This document shows positions 60,358 through 64,000 of a stretch of DNA of 64,000 bases, piece by piece. This DNA comes from an uncultured Prevotellaceae bacterium (GTDB taxonomy: Bacteria; Bacteroidota; Bacteroidia; Bacteroidales; Bacteroidaceae). The stretch is from positions 1-64,000 of the forward strand of contig ONFA01000003.1 of NCBI GenBank assembly GCA_900316975.1. Reading direction: 5' to 3'. The notes below the pieces were generated by a model that did no database searches, was not told the DNA's origin, and worked only from the letters and a program-made list of their open reading frames with translations. The position numbers and the translations under genes are program-made. How positions within the stretch are numbered: position 1 is the stretch's first letter; the number at the start of each line of letters is the position of its first letter.

Positions 60358-61581
60358 TTCATGTCGGATGGCTTCGATGGGATCCATATTGGCTGCTTTC
60401 CGGGCTGGAATGTATCCGAAGATGATGCCGATGAAAGTACAAACGGCGAAAGATACATAGATGGACCATGCAGGGATGCTGGATGGCATACCCATGAGCG
60501 GTACGACAAAGTTGCTGACAAGTCCTCCTAACAGTATTCCCAATAGTCCGCCTGTGAGGGAAATGAGCACAGACTCGATGAGGAATTGGAGGGAAATGAC
60601 CATACCAGTTGCTCCCACTGCCATACGCAGACCGATTTCCTTGGTGCGTTCGGTGACAGATACGAGCATGATGTTCATGATGCCAATACCAGCCACGAGC
60701 AGAGAAAAGGCAGCTGCCACAACAAGGATGATGGTGACGGTGTCCATTGTGGAGGACATGGTTTCCATCATCTCAGCCTGTGAACGGATGGTGAAGTCAT
60801 CAACGGCTTCTGCTTTCAGTTTGTGGTTGCTGCGCAGTATCTGAGTGAGTTCCTCAATGGCTGCATCGGAAAGTTCCTCAGTGAGGGCTGAGCAGACGAT
60901 GGAGGAGAAGTAGGTTTGTGCTGCAATGCGCTTCATGACACAGGTATAGGGTGCAATGATGACATTGTCTTGATCCATACCCCATGAATTATAGCCCTTG
61001 CTTTCCAACACACCGATGATACGTAGGGGGATGGACTTGAAGCGAATGTTCTTGCCGATGGCTTCCGTTTCCTTGCCTTCGCCAAAAAGTTCCTTGACGA
61101 TGGTCGTACCAACTACACAAACCTTGGAGGCTTTACGTATATCTTCCTCTGTGAAGTTGGTTCCTTCCTCCAGTTCCCACTGCTTAATATCAAGGTATTC
61201 GGTCGATTCACCATAAACAGTGCTGTTCGTGTTGTTATTGCCATAAATGACTTGACCACCAGATGTAACTTCTGGAGATACATAACTGACGAACTTCTTT
61301 TCATCAATGATGCGTTGGTAGTCTGCCATCTTAAGAGTTTGCATGGCAGAAGGGTCTTGACGCACACCACCACGCCTGTCGGCTCCTGGACGAATTGTGA
61401 GCAGGTTGGTACCCATGGTGGAAAGTTCTTGGCGTATGCTCTCTTTCGAACCCTGTCCGATAGACATCATGATGATGACCGCCGCTACACCGATGATGAT
61501 GCCGAGCATGGAGAGGAACGAACGCATTTTGTTGTTCGCTACAGCATTGATGCTGACTTTGAACAAATTTAATATATTCAT
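60355..61581 (-). CDS. MacB-type ABC transporter permease
   Basis: A 408-residue inner-membrane protein of the MacB/LolC class: an N-terminal membrane helix, a periplasmic core domain (about 45-270), and three C-terminal helices (VVAAAFSLLVAGIGIMNIML, then VSVTERTKEIGLRMAVGA). The signature RTKEIGLR(M/K)A is typical. It works with the ATPase and the adaptor encoded upstream to export peptides, macrolides or other molecules through a TolC-type channel. Four bp after the ATPase gene. Confidence 0.9.
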   Translation of the reverse strand: MNILNLFKVSINAVANNKMRSFLSMLGIIIGVAAVIIMMSIGQGSKESIRQELSTMGTNLLTIRPGADRRGGVRQDPSAMQTLKMADYQRIIDEKKFVSYVSPEVTSGGQVIYGNNNTNSTVYGESTEYLDIKQWELEEGTNFTEEDIRKASKVCVVGTTIVKELFGEGKETEAIGKNIRFKSIPLRIIGVLESKGYNSWGMDQDNVIIAPYTCVMKRIAAQTYFSSIVCSALTEELSDAAIEELTQILRSNHKLKAEAVDDFTIRSQAEMMETMSSTMDTVTIILVVAAAFSLLVAGIGIMNIMLVSVTERTKEIGLRMAVGATGMVISLQFLIESVLISLTGGLLGILLGGLVSNFVVPLMGMPSSIPAWSIYVSFAVCTFIGIIFGYIPARKAANMDPIEAIRHE

Positions 61582-61584
61582 AAT

Positions 61585-62349
61585 TTAGTCGTCTTGTGGT
61601 TTGGGCAGGGCAGCAAGTGCTTCGGCTGCCGACTTGATGTTAGGGTTGATTGTGTCCTCACGAATCTTACCGTCGCGCAGATTGATGTTGCGTGAGGCGT
61701 ATTCGGCAATTTCGGGGTTATGGGTCACGAAGATGATGGTGTGTCCCTCCTGATGCAGTTTCTGAAATAGCACAAGCATCTCAAAAGAAGTGCGTGTGTC
61801 AAGATTACCTGTCGCTTCGTCTGCAAGAAGCACAGCGGGGTTGTTGACTAATGCACGGGCGATGGCAACACGTTGCATCTGACCACCTGACATCTGATTG
61901 CTCTTGTGGTCGAGTCGGTCACCCAATCCCACTTCCTGCAGGGCTTTGATGGCAGCCTCCCGACGTTGCTTGGCTGAGTATTTGTTGTTGTACATCAGTG
62001 GCAATTCAACATTCTCCACTGCTGTGGTTTTTGCCAATAGGTTATAATTCTGGAACACGAAGCCAATCTTGCGGTTGCGCAGTTTGGCGCGTTGGTTCTT
62101 GGACATTTTGCGGACGGGAGTGCCGTCGAGATAGTATTCGCCAGAAGTGGGCGTGTCGAGGCATCCCAATTGATTGAGCAGGGTCGATTTGCCTGAGCCT
62201 GATGTTCCCTGTATGGTCACGAACTCGCCTTCGTAAATCTTAAAACTGACACCACGCAAGGCTTTCACTGTTTCTGAGCCGACCTGAAAGTAGCGTTTCA
62301 CGTTGTCGAGTTCGATGACAACTTTACGATTGTCTTTTTGTTCGTTCAT
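61585..62349 (-). CDS. MacB-type ABC transporter ATP-binding protein
   Basis: A 254-residue ATPase with Walker A GTSGSGKST, signature MSGGQMQRVAIARAL, Walker B LLADEATGNLD and H-loop FVTHNPE, of the LolD/MacB class. The start at 62349 (MNEQKDNRKVVIELDNVKRY) is preferred since the longer frame overlaps the Gly-rich tail of the adaptor gene. The C-terminal DTINPNIKSAAEAL is short and variable. Confidence 0.92.
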   Translation of the reverse strand: MNEQKDNRKVVIELDNVKRYFQVGSETVKALRGVSFKIYEGEFVTIQGTSGSGKSTLLNQLGCLDTPTSGEYYLDGTPVRKMSKNQRAKLRNRKIGFVFQNYNLLAKTTAVENVELPLMYNNKYSAKQRREAAIKALQEVGLGDRLDHKSNQMSGGQMQRVAIARALVNNPAVLLADEATGNLDTRTSFEMLVLFQKLHQEGHTIIFVTHNPEIAEYASRNINLRDGKIREDTINPNIKSAAEALAALPKPQDD

Positions 62350-62371
62350 CTTCAATCTTTCTGTTTGTTGA

Positions 62372-63613
62372 TCATCTTTGGAAATTGCCGCCATTGGGTC
62401 TGCCACCACCTGCACCAGGAGCACCTGCACCACCTTGTGCGCCACCGGCGCCATTAGCGCCGCCACGGTTTCTGTTACCGCCTGGACGTGGCATGAATGG
62501 GTTGGATGTTGCTGGTCCTTCAGACTCTTCCTTGCCGCCGATGATTTCGAAGTCTGTGAGCACTTCTGTACCCGCCTTCACACCTGACAAAATCTCTGTG
62601 AGCATGCCATTACTGATGCCGACTTCCACTTTATGTGCCTTGAAGACATTACCTTCTTTTGTCCAAACCTTAAAGGGAGATTGTACATCTTCCACCGTTT
62701 CGCCTTCCTGTAGGAGTGCTTCGTTAGGAGTAAAGCGCAAAGCACGGGCAGGAACAGCCAGCACATCATTCTTCTCCATCGTGTAGATGGTTACGTTGGC
62801 TGTGAGTCCTGGCTTCAATTTCAGTTGGTCGTTGGGAGCGGAAATGACCACCTCGTAAGTGACCACATTGCTTTCAGTCGTTGCTTGCTGGCGCACTTGA
62901 GTGACTGCACCTTCGAATACGTCATCTGGGAATGCGTCCACTGTAAAGGTGACACGCTGTCCTTCTTTCACACCGCCGATGTCGGCCTCGTCAATGTCTG
63001 CAATCACACGCATGTCTGTCAAGTCCTGTGCAATGATGAAGAGGGTAGGGGTGGTCATGGCTGAAGCCACCGTCTGTCCTTCTTCTACTTCCTTGGAAAG
63101 GACCACACCATCGATAGGTGATGTGATGGTGGCATAGCCAAGGTTCGTCTGGGCTTCAGACACATTCTGTTGCTGTACACGTACCTGCTGCACTGCCTGC
63201 TCGTAGTTCAGCTTGGCATTTTCATAGTCATTAGCAGAAACAAGACCTTTGTCGTAGAGTGTTTTATATCGCTTATAATTCGCTGATTGATAATTGAGTG
63301 AGGATTGTGCGTTAGAGAGGTTGCTCTGCGCGGATGCCAATTTGGAAAGGAGGTTGGTCTTGTCGAGTTCGGCAATGACTTGACCGCGATGCACCTCTGA
63401 ATTGTAGTCCACATAGATGCGGTCGATGATACCAGACACCTGCGTACCGACTTCCACCTCTGTCACAGGCTCAATCGTACCTGTGGCAGTGATACTGGTG
63501 GTAATGTTCTGCTTCTCTACAGGAGCGGTGGAATAGGTAACCTTGGGAGTTTCGCTACATGCAACAAAGGTGGTTGCGATGATGAGTGCTGCGAATATGT
63601 TGTTTGTCTTCAT
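62372..63613 (-). CDS. MacA-type periplasmic adaptor with a Gly/Asn-rich tail
   Basis: A 413-residue lipoprotein-type adaptor (lipobox TFVAC, Cys19). It has the lipoyl-like hinge (EVEVGTQVSGIIDRIYVDYN), a coiled-coil hairpin at about 95-165, and beta-barrel and membrane-proximal domains (LKPGLTANVTIYT). The last 45 residues are rich in Gly, Asn, Arg and Ala and low in complexity. It links the ABC permease with the outer-membrane channel. The ATPase gene is 22 bp downstream. Confidence 0.9.
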   Translation of the reverse strand: MKTNNIFAALIIATTFVACSETPKVTYSTAPVEKQNITTSITATGTIEPVTEVEVGTQVSGIIDRIYVDYNSEVHRGQVIAELDKTNLLSKLASAQSNLSNAQSSLNYQSANYKRYKTLYDKGLVSANDYENAKLNYEQAVQQVRVQQQNVSEAQTNLGYATITSPIDGVVLSKEVEEGQTVASAMTTPTLFIIAQDLTDMRVIADIDEADIGGVKEGQRVTFTVDAFPDDVFEGAVTQVRQQATTESNVVTYEVVISAPNDQLKLKPGLTANVTIYTMEKNDVLAVPARALRFTPNEALLQEGETVEDVQSPFKVWTKEGNVFKAHKVEVGISNGMLTEILSGVKAGTEVLTDFEIIGGKEESEGPATSNPFMPRPGGNRNRGGANGAGGAQGGAGAPGAGGGRPNGGNFQR

Positions 63614-63684
63614 TGTCAGTTTTCTTTTTATGGTTTGTAGTTTTCGAAGTAATTGGAGTGGTTCGGAGAATTTAGACGATTATT

Positions 63685-64000
63685 TTATAGTTTAAGCCTC
63701 TCTCCTGCATAGAATCTGAGCATGGCGCTGTTGAGCAATGCTGTGTATTTGGTTTGTAGCAGTTGCTGTTCGGCTTGCAGCAGGTTGTTCTTTCCTGTTG
63801 TCAGTTCCACAATGTTCTTAAGACCAAGGTTGAACTGTTCGCTGACGAGGTCATAACTTTCCTGCATGCTTCTCACATTCGCCTTGGCATAGATGTATTG
63901 CTGTTGCGAGGTGGTAGCGTTCAGCCAATAGTTCTCAATGGTTGAGTAGAGTTGCTTTTGCTGTTCTTGCAAGTTCAGTTCGCTGGTTTGAAGCGCATAT
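63685..64000 (-). CDS. TolC-type outer-membrane efflux protein, C-terminal part
   Basis: Partial gene; its 5' end lies beyond the window. The visible 104 residues have the long-helix pattern of TolC proteins (SYDLVSEQFNLGLKNIVELT, LLQAEQQLLQTKYTALLNSA) and end FYAGERLKL, typical of Bacteroidetes outer-membrane efflux factors. The frame is open up to base 64000. First in the order TolC, MacA, ATPase, permease, DUF3256. Confidence 0.88.
   Translation of the reverse strand, partial: YALQTSELNLQEQQKQLYSTIENYWLNATTSQQQYIYAKANVRSMQESYDLVSEQFNLGLKNIVELTTGKNNLLQAEQQLLQTKYTALLNSAMLRFYAGERLKL

Overview
The window is chromosomal DNA from a member of the Bacteroidales, most likely Prevotellaceae (Prevotella/Segatella type). 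Supporting signs are the Bacteroidetes promoter boxes (TAnnTTTG, often with TTTG about 20 bp upstream), family-specific proteins (DUF4270, DUF4296, DUF3256, type IX secretion plug protein, TamL), a type III glutamine synthetase, a class III fructose-bisphosphatase, and secreted proteins with type IX-like C-terminal tails. Most genes are on the minus strand.

Layout. 1-15.2 kb: an envelope protein, a BASS transporter, a GH3 / type IX plug / amidase-like / YgiQ cluster, a putative membrane-spanning lipoprotein regulator and a GH31 glycosidase. 15.4-17.7 kb (+): a tandem ABC ATPase and a YqiA-like hydrolase, closed by a bidirectional terminator. 17.7-33 kb (-): DUF4270 lipoprotein, GT5-only starch synthase, WalJ-like hydrolase, aspS, tamL (divergent from a SpoU methyltransferase), DUF4296, lspA, ileS, pyrI, pyrB. 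33-38.3 kb: lipoprotein, NhaC antiporter, altronate dehydratase, two secreted proteins. 38.3-45.75 kb is an accessory strip: three tandem GC-rich hairpins, an HsdM relic, a minisatellite, a gene that fuses an ECF sigma factor to an outer-membrane beta-barrel, a methyltransferase pseudogene and two secreted proteins. 45.8-52.6 kb: a complete trpBEGDCFA operon behind a Trp-Trp-Trp leader peptide and attenuator. 52.7-64 kb: small secreted proteins, fbp, glnN, a probable 6S-like RNA, DUF3256 and a MacAB/TolC-type efflux operon that runs off the window edge.

Three themes stand out. First, the sigma/TM/beta-barrel fusion at 39805-41490 could carry a signal from the outer membrane to RNA polymerase in one polypeptide. 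A two-part sequence box lies 24-30 bp before its ATG and before the start of the neighbouring pseudogene, and could be its own promoter. Second, the DNA is full of short degenerate repeats with a period of 7 bp. They sit at gene junctions, form long inverted repeats that share a CCATTCGG-like core, and lie in frame inside the GH31, altronate dehydratase and TrpA genes; a separate palindrome lies in frame twice in TrpE and once in TrpG. Third, the trp leader shows a compact attenuation design in which the leader stop codon lies inside the antiterminator strand. All calls come from reading the sequence; no database search was run.
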